Positions 1 through 5,891 of a stretch of 5,891 nt of DNA are shown here, piece after piece. Below the pieces are notes generated by a model. It was not told where the DNA came from. It saw nothing but the letters and a program-made list of their open reading frames with translations, and searched no databases. The stretch is from Rhodocyclaceae bacterium UBA6160 (GTDB taxonomy: Bacteria > Pseudomonadota > Gammaproteobacteria > Burkholderiales > Rhodocyclaceae). The translations under genes and the position numbers were made by a program. The DNA lies in assembly GCA_002422995.1 (NCBI GenBank), contig DIUK01000139.1, forward strand, positions 18,433-24,323, written 5' to 3'. The number at the start of each line of letters is the position of its first letter. The first letter of the stretch is position 1.

Positions 1-831
1 TCGCGCAGCGTCCGGTGGAATGATGGGTTGGGCTTTGGCTCCCAAAACGCTTTTGATTTTCGCGTACTCATAGCCGCTTTTCTTCATATAGATGTGAACC
101 GCCTTGTGACAGCTCGGGCAGAGAAGAGCAAAGTCTGAAAGACTGACGACATAGCTCGCGGAGTAGGTGGATATTGGGACTTTGTGGTGAGCCTCGATAT
201 ATTTGACTCCGTACCTGACGAGAAAATCTTCGCCACATATATCGCATAGCCATGACTCGACGCTCTTCAGGGCTTTTACAACACCCTTGCTCCTTTCAGC
301 CATAAGGTGCGTAACGTATTTCCTCTCACCCTCTTGAAACAGCAGTTCATCCTGCGGTGCGGAAATTTCCGCAGCAGAAGCCAAGCCACGATGCAGAACG
401 ACGAATTTGTTTTCTATTTCAGAAACTGAAAAAGACCCCTCGAAGTACCACCCATCTTTGTGTTCCGTGAACAGGAAGATTGGATAGAGATGCTGAGGCT
501 GCTTAACAAGGACTTCATTGGCTTTTTCGGCATACGAGATTTCACCGTTCCTCGCTTTGAAGGAATAGTGGTAGGAAGTCTTACCGTTATCAGACCAGCC
601 ATCGTCGTCGTAGGAGCCTGGGCGCGTTTTGATTATTACGGCCTGGACGTCAGGTAGCTGACCAACCCAATTTATTCCTTGCTGTGGCGTGTTACCAATA
701 ATGCCCTCCGTACCAGACCAGTAGGGAGATGCCTCGACTTTCGAGAACTGCACGAGGTCATACAGATTTCGCTTGGTGACAATGTCTCCAGTTGAAAGAG
801 AAAAGATATCCCGAGTTGTTTTCAGTTCCAT
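1..831 (-). CDS. HNH endonuclease, McrA/type IV restriction-like, C-terminus beyond window
   Basis: Reading the minus strand from ATG at 831 gives 277 codons without a stop up to base 1, so the gene is partial at its 3' end. The C-terminal part holds an HNH nuclease centre: CDIC (residues 196-199), EAHHKVPIS (213-221) and LLCPSCHKAVH (236-246). The two CxxC/CxxCH pairs look like a structural zinc site, and the paired histidines supply the catalytic one. Residues about 42-136 contain W-V-G, a YDDDGW stretch, an aromatic YHYSF block and YPIFLF...GWYFEGSF. By eye this pattern resembles the SRA/DUF3427-like modules fused to HNH in modification-dependent nucleases, but that assignment is inference. 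No Shine-Dalgarno is visible before the ATG. The frame stays open upstream to a TAG at 909-907, but no ATG or GTG lies there. ATA and AGG codons are frequent, unlike neighbouring fmt, which suits acquired DNA. The position next to a candidate attI makes it a probable first integron cassette. HNH nuclease is well supported; substrate and defence role are not. Confidence 0.85.
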   Translation of the reverse strand, partial: MELKTTRDIFSLSTGDIVTKRNLYDLVQFSKVEASPYWSGTEGIIGNTPQQGINWVGQLPDVQAVIIKTRPGSYDDDGWSDNGKTSYHYSFKARNGEISYAEKANEVLVKQPQHLYPIFLFTEHKDGWYFEGSFSVSEIENKFVVLHRGLASAAEISAPQDELLFQEGERKYVTHLMAERSKGVVKALKSVESWLCDICGEDFLVRYGVKYIEAHHKVPISTYSASYVVSLSDFALLCPSCHKAVHIYMKKSGYEYAKIKSVLGAKAQPIIPPDAAR

Positions 832-852
832 ATGCGGCCAGTTGATTGAGAA

Positions 853-908
853 GCCCAACGTTAAGGAGACACACAAATCGGTGTCTGTGCTGACAACATC
901 AGGTGTCT
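853..908 (-). other. attI: Candidate integron attI recombination site
   Basis: On the minus strand the bases at 859-853 read GTTGGGC, an exact match to the integron core consensus GTTRRRY, where IntI cuts after the G. Directly abutting it (866-860) is CCTTAAC, a near-match to the inverted half-site RYYYAAC, giving a simple L/R site. Upstream on the same strand are two direct repeats, at 886-874 and 908-894, placed like the accessory DR1/DR2 integrase-binding repeats of known attI sites. A second GTTRRRY match (GTTAGAC) lies at 911-905. The site sits between a divergent intI remnant and an outward-reading gene that starts 21 bases past the core, which is where attI belongs. Identification rests on position plus consensus. 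attI sites vary widely between integrons, so the exact limits are uncertain. Confidence 0.6.
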
Positions 909-920
909 AACGTGGTTCAT
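861..920 (-). other. Possible 19-codon leader ORF overlapping attI
   Basis: On the minus strand an ATG at 920 opens a reading frame of 19 codons (MNHVRHLMLSAQTPICVSP) that ends with TAA at 863-861, one base before the GTTGGGC core. It has no convincing Shine-Dalgarno. In class 1 integrons a short ORF overlapping attI1 (ORF-11) is known to raise translation of first cassettes that lack their own ribosome site, and the HNH gene here also lacks one. The parallel is positional only; a 60-base ORF can easily arise by chance. Confidence 0.2.
874..908. repeat. Imperfect direct repeats, possible IntI-binding DR1 and DR2
   Basis: The plus-strand copies are CAAATCGGTGTCT (874-886) and CAACATCAGGTGTCT (894-908). 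They match apart from two single-base gaps, and their starts lie 20 bases apart, about two helical turns. The first copy also ends in GTGTCT, which forms a perfect inverted repeat with AGACAC at 867-872 across an 8-base spacer. Paired repeats next to the core are a feature of attI. They could equally be chance repeats in a short region. Confidence 0.45.
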
Positions 921-922
921 TT

Positions 923-954
923 TGGGTTTATCTCACTGAAAAATTAAATATATT
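923..954 (+). promoter_or_regulatory. AT-rich promoter-like segment ahead of the intI remnant
   Basis: TTGGGT at 923-928 and TAAATA at 945-950 could serve as -35 and -10 boxes with a 16-base spacer, pointing to the intI start at 972. The segment 939-960 is strongly AT-rich compared with its surroundings and could also hold the outward cassette promoter on the minus strand, although no clear pair of boxes was found there. Only a weak purine stretch (TGGA) precedes the intI ATG. Box matches are modest, so this is a weak call. Confidence 0.25.
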
Positions 955-971
955 TTGATTGTGTTCTGGAA

Positions 972-1140
972 ATGCCGACTCAAGACACGCCGGTGATCAA
1001 CCCACCACCAAAACTGCTCGACCAAGTACGTGACAAGCTGCGGGTGAAACATTACAGCATTCGCCCCAATTCCGCTTATGTGAATGGAATTAACTTTCTA
1101 TCAGCATTTTCGGCAAGCATGCAGCCGGGTATGTTGAGTG
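972..1140 (+). pseudogene. intI: Truncated integron integrase remnant (N-terminal start of IntI)
   Basis: The ATG at 972 begins MPTQDTPVINPPP, then KLLDQVRDKLRVKHYSIR (residues 14-31), which is the hallmark start of the SAM-like core-binding domain of integron integrases (family form: LLDQvR..iR.kHYSiRTEQAYv.Wi). After it the match decays: RPNSAYVNGI replaces the usual RTEQAYVDWI, and the family block F-HGK-HP is visible only by switching frame. FGKH is read from 1109 in another frame, while QPGML returns in the first frame at about 1122-1136, which implies compensating indels. Homology ends close to fmt's stop at 1145. The whole catalytic domain (R..HxxR..Y) is absent, and a full IntI is about 320-340 residues. 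The frame stays open to 1457, but that part is antisense to fmt and not real. This gene cannot make an active recombinase. Confidence 0.8.
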
Positions 1141-1144
1141 GTTA

Positions 1145-2047
1145 TTACGAAGCCAGCAAATTGCCGCGCAAAAACTCGGCGCTGGTGAGACGGCGGCCGC
1201 CGGGTTTTTGCAGTTCGGTCAGGCGTAGCGCGCCGTGGCTTGTGGCGATAATGATGCCATCCGCCTCTGCCGCAAGAATCTGGCCGGGGTTGCCAGTGCC
1301 TGCTACAGCTTCGGCGCGCCACACTTTGACGGGTTCACCGGCCAGTGTGAGGGTTGCGCCGGGGAAGGGGTTATACGCGCGGATTTTTCTGGCCAGCGTG
1401 TCGGCGGGTTGGTTCCAGTCGAGCTGCGCTTCGGCTTTGCTGATTTTTGCGGCATAGGTCATGCCGCTGGTTGGTTGCGCCACGGGAACCAGCGCATCGC
1501 GTTGCGCTAATGCTTCGACAATCAGGCGTGCGCCGAGCGTGGCCAGCCGGTCATGCAGTTCACCCGCCGTGTCACCAGCGCCGACTTTCAGTGCTTCGGC
1601 CAGCAGCATGGCGCCGGTGTCGAGCCCGGCGTCCATTTGCATGATGGTTACGCCGGTTTCCTCGTCTCCCGCTTCGATGGCGCGCTGGATTGGCGCCGCG
1701 CCACGCCAGCGTGGCAGCAGCGAGGCGTGGATGTTAAGGCAGCCAAAACGCGGCATGTCCAGCACGGCTTGCGGCAGAATCAGGCCGTAAGCGGCGACGA
1801 CCATGACGTCCGCCTGCGCGGTGCGGATCGGGTCGTGCGTTGTTGGGTCTTTTAAACGGTCCGGTTGAAACACCGGCAGGTTGTGTGCGAGGGCGAGTTG
1901 TTTAACGGCAGAAGGTTGCAACTTCATGCCGCGCCCGGCAGGGCGGTCCGGCTGAGTGAGCACTAACGGCACGTGGTGCCCGGCGGCAAGAATGGCGGCC
2001 AGCGCTTGCGCGGCAAATTCCGGCGTGCCGGCAAAAATGACGCGCAT
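1145..2047 (-). CDS. fmt: Methionyl-tRNA formyltransferase
   Basis: Transfers a formyl group from 10-formyltetrahydrofolate to the amino group of methionyl-initiator tRNA in the cytoplasm, allowing bacterial translation initiation. The protein has 300 residues, slightly under the usual 305-315, and is complete. The N-terminal Rossmann-type formyltransferase domain starts MRVIFAGTPEFA, followed by the loop QPDRPAGRGMKLQPSAVK (32-49). The catalytic NIHASLLPRWRGAAPIQ (105-121) supplies Asn105 and His107, and the active-site Asp143 lies in MDAGLDTGAM. The C-terminal OB-like tRNA-binding domain (about 205-300) has the typical IRAYNPFPGA motif and ends LTSAEFLRGNLLAS. The start ATG overlaps the def stop by one base (TAATG), so translation is probably coupled. 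No intrinsic terminator is seen after the TAA. Many relatives have rsmB next; here an integron remnant follows instead. Confidence 0.98.
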   Translation of the reverse strand: MRVIFAGTPEFAAQALAAILAAGHHVPLVLTQPDRPAGRGMKLQPSAVKQLALAHNLPVFQPDRLKDPTTHDPIRTAQADVMVVAAYGLILPQAVLDMPRFGCLNIHASLLPRWRGAAPIQRAIEAGDEETGVTIMQMDAGLDTGAMLLAEALKVGAGDTAGELHDRLATLGARLIVEALAQRDALVPVAQPTSGMTYAAKISKAEAQLDWNQPADTLARKIRAYNPFPGATLTLAGEPVKVWRAEAVAGTGNPGQILAAEADGIIIATSHGALRLTELQKPGGRRLTSAEFLRGNLLAS

Positions 2048-2550
2048 TAGAGGGTTTCCCGGGCTTGTTTGAGCAGCTTGTCCTTGATGCGTTGTTGTTT
2101 CAGGCGCGAGAGGTAATTCACGAACACTTTGCCGTTCAGGTGGTCAATTTCATGCTGGATGCACACAGCCAGCAAGCCTTCCGCAGTGAGTTCGAAGGGG
2201 TTGCCATCCAGGTCCAGGGCTTTGACGGTGATGGTCTCCGCACGGTTGACGGTTTCGTAAATGCCGGGCACGGATAGGCAGCCTTCTTCGCTGTCGCAGC
2301 CGCCGGATTTATTAATAATTTCCGGGTTGATGAAAGTTTGTAACTTGGATTTGTTCTCGGTGACATCAATGATAATCAGGCGAATGTGCCGGTCTACCTG
2401 GGTGGCGGCCAGACCAATGCCGGGTGCGGCATACATGGTTTCTGCCATGTCGGCAGCCAATTGGCGGATGCTGGCGTCAACAATGGAAATTGGCGCGGCT
2501 TTTTTGTGCAGACGCGGGTCGGGGTAGCGCAATATCGGTAATAAGGCCAT
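2047..2550 (-). CDS. def: Peptide deformylase
   Basis: Metalloenzyme that removes the N-formyl group from the first methionine of new proteins at the ribosome. All three family motifs are present: GIGLAATQ (44-51), EEGCLS (88-93, metal-binding Cys91) and QHEIDH (132-137, ligands His133 and His137 with catalytic Glu134). The ATG at 2550 gives 167 residues beginning MALLPILRYPDPRLHKKA, matching the normal length (about 168-170) and the conserved PDPRL start. An in-frame ATG at 2637 would add 29 residues with no family counterpart and reach into the divergent promoter region, so it is rejected. A short purine stretch (AAGAG) upstream may act as the ribosome site. First gene of a two-gene unit with fmt, divergent from the LysM gene. 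Confidence 0.97.
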   Translation of the reverse strand: MALLPILRYPDPRLHKKAAPISIVDASIRQLAADMAETMYAAPGIGLAATQVDRHIRLIIIDVTENKSKLQTFINPEIINKSGGCDSEEGCLSVPGIYETVNRAETITVKALDLDGNPFELTAEGLLAVCIQHEIDHLNGKVFVNYLSRLKQQRIKDKLLKQARETL

Positions 2551-2615
2551 GAAAGAGCTCTTGAATGAATTGATGCAAAAAGAATTGTCGGGCAGAATCG
2601 GAAGATTAAACAGTG

Positions 2616-2643
2616 TTTTGAATAAACTGCAGCACACTATTTA
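2616..2643 (+). promoter_or_regulatory. Possible promoter for the LysM gene
   Basis: The 126-base region between the def start and the LysM gene must hold both divergent promoters. On the plus strand TTTTGA (2616-2621) and TATTTA (2638-2643), separated by 16 bases, are the best sigma-70-like pair, and would start transcription shortly before the ribosome site at 2665. The matches are partial. For def on the minus strand no clear pair was seen. Confidence 0.25.
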
Positions 2644-2664
2644 GCTTTAGCGCCGATTCCGGCC

Positions 2665-2669
2665 GGAGG
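2665..2669 (+). promoter_or_regulatory. Strong Shine-Dalgarno for the LysM gene
   Basis: GGAGG ends 7 bases before the ATG at 2677, near-ideal strength and spacing. It fixes the start of the LysM protein. It is the only clear ribosome site among the genes in this window. Confidence 0.8.
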
Positions 2670-2676
2670 TCTTACT

Positions 2677-3738
2677 ATGCGTCGCATTATATCTGTCCTA
2701 CTCTTGTGCATTTCAACCACTGTGGCCTTTGCTGGCCCATCTGAACCACTGGTGCTGGCCGACAATGCGCCCGATCGGTATACCGTGGTGCGGGGGGATA
2801 CTTTGTGGGGCTTGTCGTCTAAATATCTGAAAGACGCTTACCGCTGGCCAGTTTTATGGGGCATGAACAAACAGGAAATTAAAAATCCGCACTGGATTTA
2901 CCCCGGGCAAGTGCTGGTGCTAGACCGCAGTGGTGCAGAGCCACGGTTACGCTTGGGTGGCAAAGCGGGGGCAGGAAATACCGAAAAGCTGTTGCCTAAA
3001 GAATATATCGAGTCGATAGAAAAACCCATTGCGTCGATTCCGCCCAATGAAATTGAACCTTTTTTATCGCAGCCTCTGGTGGTTGATGAGGCATCCCTTG
3101 CTCAGACGTTGCGCGTTGTGGGGCTGCAAGATAACCGCGTGATTGTTGGCGCGGGCGATGTGATTTACACCACGCCCTATGGCGCTTCAGGTGGGTTGCC
3201 TGCAGATGCAGCCAAGGGCGAATGGCATGTGTTTCGTCAGGGCAAGCCTTTAGCTGATCCGCAAACCAAGGAGGTGCTGGGTTTTGAGGCGCAGTTTTTG
3301 GGTAATGCCCGGATGACAGCCACAGGGGAAGTGACGACTTTTAAGCTGCTCACTGCAAAAGAAGAAGTGCTGGCTGGCGACTTTTTGCTTCCTGCGCCAC
3401 GAGTGGATGTCGTGAATTACATACCTCACGCACCTGAAAAAAATATCGCGGGCCGCATAATTTCCATTTATGGCGGCGTGTTTTACGGTGGGCCGCAATC
3501 AGTGGTGGTGTTGAATAAAGGCAAGAAAGATGGTGTGGATTTAGGTCAGGTATTTGCGGTTGATAGGGCGGGTGTTATTTTGGATGACCGCTTTAAGGGC
3601 AAGAAAACAAGCTATACCCTGCCCGATGAACGCAATAGCCTGGTTTTTGTTTTCCGTACTTTTGATCGGGTGGCTTATGCGCTGGTGATGAGCGCAAAAC
3701 AACCTATCGTTGTGGGTGATGCAGTGCATACACCGTGA
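2677..3738 (+). CDS. Secreted LysM peptidoglycan-binding protein
   Basis: A 353-residue exported protein. Residues 1-19 form a signal peptide (MRRIISVLLLCISTTVAFA) with a good AxA cleavage site before Gly20; no lipobox cysteine follows, so it is probably soluble periplasmic. A LysM domain occupies about 34-83: YTVVRGDTLWGLSSKYL, then W-VLWGMNK, then NPHWIYPGQVLVL, which binds the glycan strands of peptidoglycan. The remaining 270 residues form a beta-rich region with no catalytic motif I can recognise; 259-299 (GRIISIYGG to QVFAVDRAG) looks like a conserved small-barrel segment. Proteins of this build commonly sit between def and dprA in betaproteobacteria, and their exact role is not established. 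The gene is followed by an 83-base gap before dprA, so the two are plausibly co-transcribed. Confidence 0.9.
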   Translation: MRRIISVLLLCISTTVAFAGPSEPLVLADNAPDRYTVVRGDTLWGLSSKYLKDAYRWPVLWGMNKQEIKNPHWIYPGQVLVLDRSGAEPRLRLGGKAGAGNTEKLLPKEYIESIEKPIASIPPNEIEPFLSQPLVVDEASLAQTLRVVGLQDNRVIVGAGDVIYTTPYGASGGLPADAAKGEWHVFRQGKPLADPQTKEVLGFEAQFLGNARMTATGEVTTFKLLTAKEEVLAGDFLLPAPRVDVVNYIPHAPEKNIAGRIISIYGGVFYGGPQSVVVLNKGKKDGVDLGQVFAVDRAGVILDDRFKGKKTSYTLPDERNSLVFVFRTFDRVAYALVMSAKQPIVVGDAVHTP

Positions 3739-3821
3739 GCTTTTACTGCCTGTTTTCGGGTGGTGGCATGGTGGTCGTTACGTGACTAACATTGTGGTTA
3801 CTTCGGTTTTAAGTATGACTT

Positions 3822-5369
3822 ATGATGCCATTGTCAGCTGCTGATCGCCTGGGTCTGGTTGCCTGGTTGCGCTTTATGCAAGTGGAGGGCATTGGTAGCA
3901 GCGGGCGGCGGGCTTTGCTTCAGGCATTTGGCTTGCCTGAAGCTATTTTTGCTGCCAGCCACGCTGCTTTAACGGCGGTGGTGGGGGCGCAGAGTGCCGA
4001 ACGCTTGCGCCGTGCTGTGCCAGTTGCCGGGCTGGATTCTTTGCTCACGCAGTCAGTGCCAGCGGATGTCGAGCACCCCGATCAAGCAATTTTGGCGGCT
4101 CTGGCCTGGGCTGAGCAGCCGGGTCACCATTTACTCACTTTGGCAGATGCAAATTACCCGTCGAGTTTGCTGACGACAGATGATCCGCCACTGATTTTGT
4201 ATGTGCGCGGGCGGGTTGAGTTGTTATCTCAACCGATGTTCGCCGTTGTTGGCAGCCGTAATGCCACGCCGCAAGGCGAGCGGGATGCGGAAGCTTTTTC
4301 TGCTGCTTTAGGGGCGGCGGGCTTAACGGTGGTGAGTGGCCTGGCACTCGGCATAGATGCGGCGGCGCACCGGGGCGGCTTGAGCTCGTCCGCCGGAACC
4401 GTGGCGGTGGTGGGCACGGGGGTTGATCGTTTATACCCTGCGCGTAATGCAGATTTAGCGCGCGAGATAGTCAATCTCGGGGCGATAGTGAGCGAGTTTC
4501 CGCTGGGCACACCTGCGCTGGCGTCCAACTTTCCACGCCGCAATCGCATCATCGCTGGTTTGGGGTTGGGTTGCCTGGTGGTGGAGGCTGCGCTGAGAAG
4601 CGGATCCCTTATTACGGCACGGCTGGCCGCCGAAGCAGGTCGCGAGGTATTTGCCATCCCTGGTTCGATTCATTCACCCTTGACGCGAGGTTGTCATCAG
4701 TTGATTCGCCAGGGCGCCAAGCTGGTGGAGTCCGCGCAGGACATTCTGGAAGAGTTGCGCTGGCAAAGCGTTGAGCCTGCCGTAAATAAAGAAAATATCG
4801 ATCCTATTGATCAACAAAGCCGACAAAAAAAGCATAAAGCAAGTGTTATGCCGAATGTCGGCGCTGATGAAACAACGGCTGAACTCTCTGCGCAGCAAGA
4901 AGGGGCAGGAAAGAATGCTGCCCTCTTCGCTGTGGATGCGCCACAAGGCGATCGAGCAAAAGACACTCTGGTAAATCTCCTGCGCAGCAAGACGGTCGAA
5001 CAAAGTACGTTCTCCTCGCCGCTGCGGATCCTTGCCGTAGCGGATGGTGAGACGGCGGCAAATGAGGTAAATGAAGCAAATCATGCTGTAAACATCACAA
5101 AACCACCTGCTCGTAAAAGAAAGACAGCCAACGGTTCTGCTCGTGCGACACCTGCAGCAGCACCGGTTGTCAATGCGTCAAATACAGATGCGGCAACCGA
5201 TAGCGAGACGCGGGTAATTGCTGCGCTAGGTCGCTCGCCGTGTGATTTGGACACTTTGGCCGCAAGGAGTCACTTGACGCCAGCGGCGCTTCTTGCCATC
5301 CTGCTACCATTAGAGCTTGCTGGCCGTGTTGCGCAACTGCCTGGGAGCCTTTACCAGCGATTGGACTGA
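3822..5369 (+). CDS. dprA: DNA-processing protein DprA with long linker
   Basis: DprA (Smf) binds incoming single-stranded DNA during natural transformation, protects it and loads RecA. The Rossmann-like core is canonical: FAVVGSRNAT (140-149), VSGLALGIDAAAH (171-183), GTGVDRLYPARN (198-209), SEFPLGTPALASNFPRRNR (224-242), EAALRSGSLITARLAAEAGR (255-274) and AIPGSI (278-283). An N-terminal SAM/helix-hairpin-like segment (about 8-65, VEGIGSSGRRALL) precedes it. The C-terminal winged-helix (DML1-like) domain covers about 461-515. At 515 residues it is some 140 longer than the usual 360-380; the excess is a hydrophilic, poorly conserved-looking stretch at about 314-460. Two adjacent ATGs (3822, 3825) could start it. 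A TGA lies in frame just upstream (3816-3818), and no good ribosome site is seen. It is followed after 4 bases by smg. Confidence 0.96.
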   Translation: MMPLSAADRLGLVAWLRFMQVEGIGSSGRRALLQAFGLPEAIFAASHAALTAVVGAQSAERLRRAVPVAGLDSLLTQSVPADVEHPDQAILAALAWAEQPGHHLLTLADANYPSSLLTTDDPPLILYVRGRVELLSQPMFAVVGSRNATPQGERDAEAFSAALGAAGLTVVSGLALGIDAAAHRGGLSSSAGTVAVVGTGVDRLYPARNADLAREIVNLGAIVSEFPLGTPALASNFPRRNRIIAGLGLGCLVVEAALRSGSLITARLAAEAGREVFAIPGSIHSPLTRGCHQLIRQGAKLVESAQDILEELRWQSVEPAVNKENIDPIDQQSRQKKHKASVMPNVGADETTAELSAQQEGAGKNAALFAVDAPQGDRAKDTLVNLLRSKTVEQSTFSSPLRILAVADGETAANEVNEANHAVNITKPPARKRKTANGSARATPAAAPVVNASNTDAATDSETRVIAALGRSPCDLDTLAARSHLTPAALLAILLPLELAGRVAQLPGSLYQRLD

Positions 5370-5373
5370 CACC

Positions 5374-5859
5374 ATGATAGAAATCCTTGTATATCTGTTT
5401 GAAAATTACTTGCCCGATACTTGTCCGCCTGCCGGCGTTTTAGCGCAAAAGCTCACTGCTGCTGGTTTTGAGAGCGATGACATTAGCGAAGCCTTGTCGT
5501 GGATGGATGGGTTAGCGGGTGCGCAGCAAAGCGTTTTTGCTGCGCCAAGTGCTACTGCGGTGCGAATTTATGATGTCGAAGAACAAGAGCGCTTATCGGC
5601 TGAATGCCGTGGTTTTATCAGTTTTCTTGAGCAATGCGGCGCGCTGGATGCGCCTTTGCGTGAGGCGGTGATCGAGCGTGCTTTGGCATTGCCCGACGAT
5701 GAAATCAGTTTGGATCGTTTCAAAGTGGTCGTGCTGGCAATGATTTGGCGCACGCGCCGCGAGGTGGATGCGTTGGTTTTGGAAGAGTTGTTAGCTGAAG
5801 ATGCTGACGAAGCGGATTGGGACGGTAGTGAAGAAGTCACACGCATTTTGCTGAACTGA
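5374..5859 (+). CDS. smg: Smg family protein (DUF494)
   Basis: Conserved proteobacterial protein whose function is not known; it is routinely found directly after dprA. The 161 residues match the family length (about 157 in E. coli) and its signature features: MIEILVYLFENYL at the start, LTAAGFESDDISEALSWMDGLA (27-48), the motif RIYDVEEQERLSAECRGFISFLEQ (64-87), then a C-terminal REAVIERALAL helix (96-106) and an acidic tail. The ATG at 5374 was chosen over an in-frame ATG at 5317, which lies inside dprA and adds 19 residues absent from the family. The 4-base gap to the dprA stop indicates one transcript with coupled translation. The usual next gene, topA, would lie beyond the window. Confidence 0.95.
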   Translation: MIEILVYLFENYLPDTCPPAGVLAQKLTAAGFESDDISEALSWMDGLAGAQQSVFAAPSATAVRIYDVEEQERLSAECRGFISFLEQCGALDAPLREAVIERALALPDDEISLDRFKVVVLAMIWRTRREVDALVLEELLAEDADEADWDGSEEVTRILLN

Positions 5860-5891
5860 ATTTCGTCCAATTTATTTAACCGCATCAAGCC

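Noticed and set aside
460..657. Plus-strand 65-codon ORF in the left region
   Set aside because: It is antisense to the HNH gene, which has clear nuclease motifs on the minus strand.
936..951. Possible LexA box before intI (CTG followed by an AT-rich stretch)
   Set aside because: LexA control of intI is common, but the second half-site should read CAG at 949-951 and reads TAT, so only half a site is present.
1068..1091. Inverted repeat AATTCC/GGAATT with a 12-base loop
   Set aside because: Six-base stem, no T-run on either strand, and it falls within the intI homology; neither a terminator nor a mobile-element end is supported.
1111..1127. Hairpin CGGC...GCCG after fmt as a terminator
   Set aside because: Four-base stem and no following T-run on the minus strand.
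972..1457. 161-codon open frame on the plus strand
   Set aside because: Only the first 55 or so codons resemble a protein family (IntI). From 1145 on it is antisense to fmt and shows no family resemblance, so the open stretch is a shadow.
2551..2637. Longer def start at 2637
   Set aside because: The 29 added residues have no counterpart in deformylases and occupy the divergent promoter region; the conserved PDPRL start fits the ATG at 2550.
4674..5084. 136-codon minus-strand ORF opposite the dprA linker
   Set aside because: It lies wholly antisense to a gene with intact domains on both sides, has no recognisable motif or ribosome site, and its openness follows from the composition of the linker.
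5860..5891. Downstream tail after smg
   Set aside because: Too short to show a terminator or the expected topA start; nothing identified.

Overview
The window reads as a betaproteobacterial chromosome. The block fmt/def on the minus strand, divergent from a LysM protein, dprA and smg (DUF494) on the plus strand, is the layout commonly found in that class. All five proteins align along their full length with their families by eye. The genus cannot be fixed from the sequence.

The left 1.1 kb does not belong to that block and is the most interesting part. On the plus strand, 972-1140 encodes only the N-terminal start of an integron integrase (IntI): a proline-rich leader, then LLDQVRDKLRVKHYSIR, followed by degraded family motifs. 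It stops at the 3' end of fmt. Divergent from it on the minus strand is a candidate attI site with a perfect GTTRRRY core (GTTGGGC, complement of 853-859), an adjoining inverted half-site and two upstream direct repeats. About 21 bases beyond the core begins an HNH endonuclease gene that runs off the left edge. Divergent intI, then attI, then an outward-facing first gene is the architecture of an integron with its first cassette. The integrase is a remnant, so the platform appears dead and the cassette fixed in place.

The HNH protein has an N-terminal half resembling the modified-DNA-sensing halves of McrA-like (type IV) restriction enzymes, and a C-terminal HNH zinc-type nuclease centre. A phage-defence or restriction role is the best inference. 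It is open to the end of the window, so its C-terminus and any attC are not visible.

Region by region: 1-831 HNH gene (minus); 832-971 attI and promoter-like AT-rich region; 972-1140 intI remnant (plus); 1145-2047 fmt and 2047-2550 def (minus, def first, coupled by TAATG); 2551-2676 divergent intergenic region; 2677-3738 secreted LysM protein; 3739-3821 short gap; 3822-5369 dprA with an unusually long internal linker; 5374-5859 smg; 5860-5891 only an intergenic tail. Def and Fmt act at the two ends of formyl-methionine metabolism (formylation of initiator tRNA and removal of the formyl group). DprA protects and loads incoming single-stranded DNA. The LysM protein is envelope-associated, and Smg is a conserved protein of unknown role.
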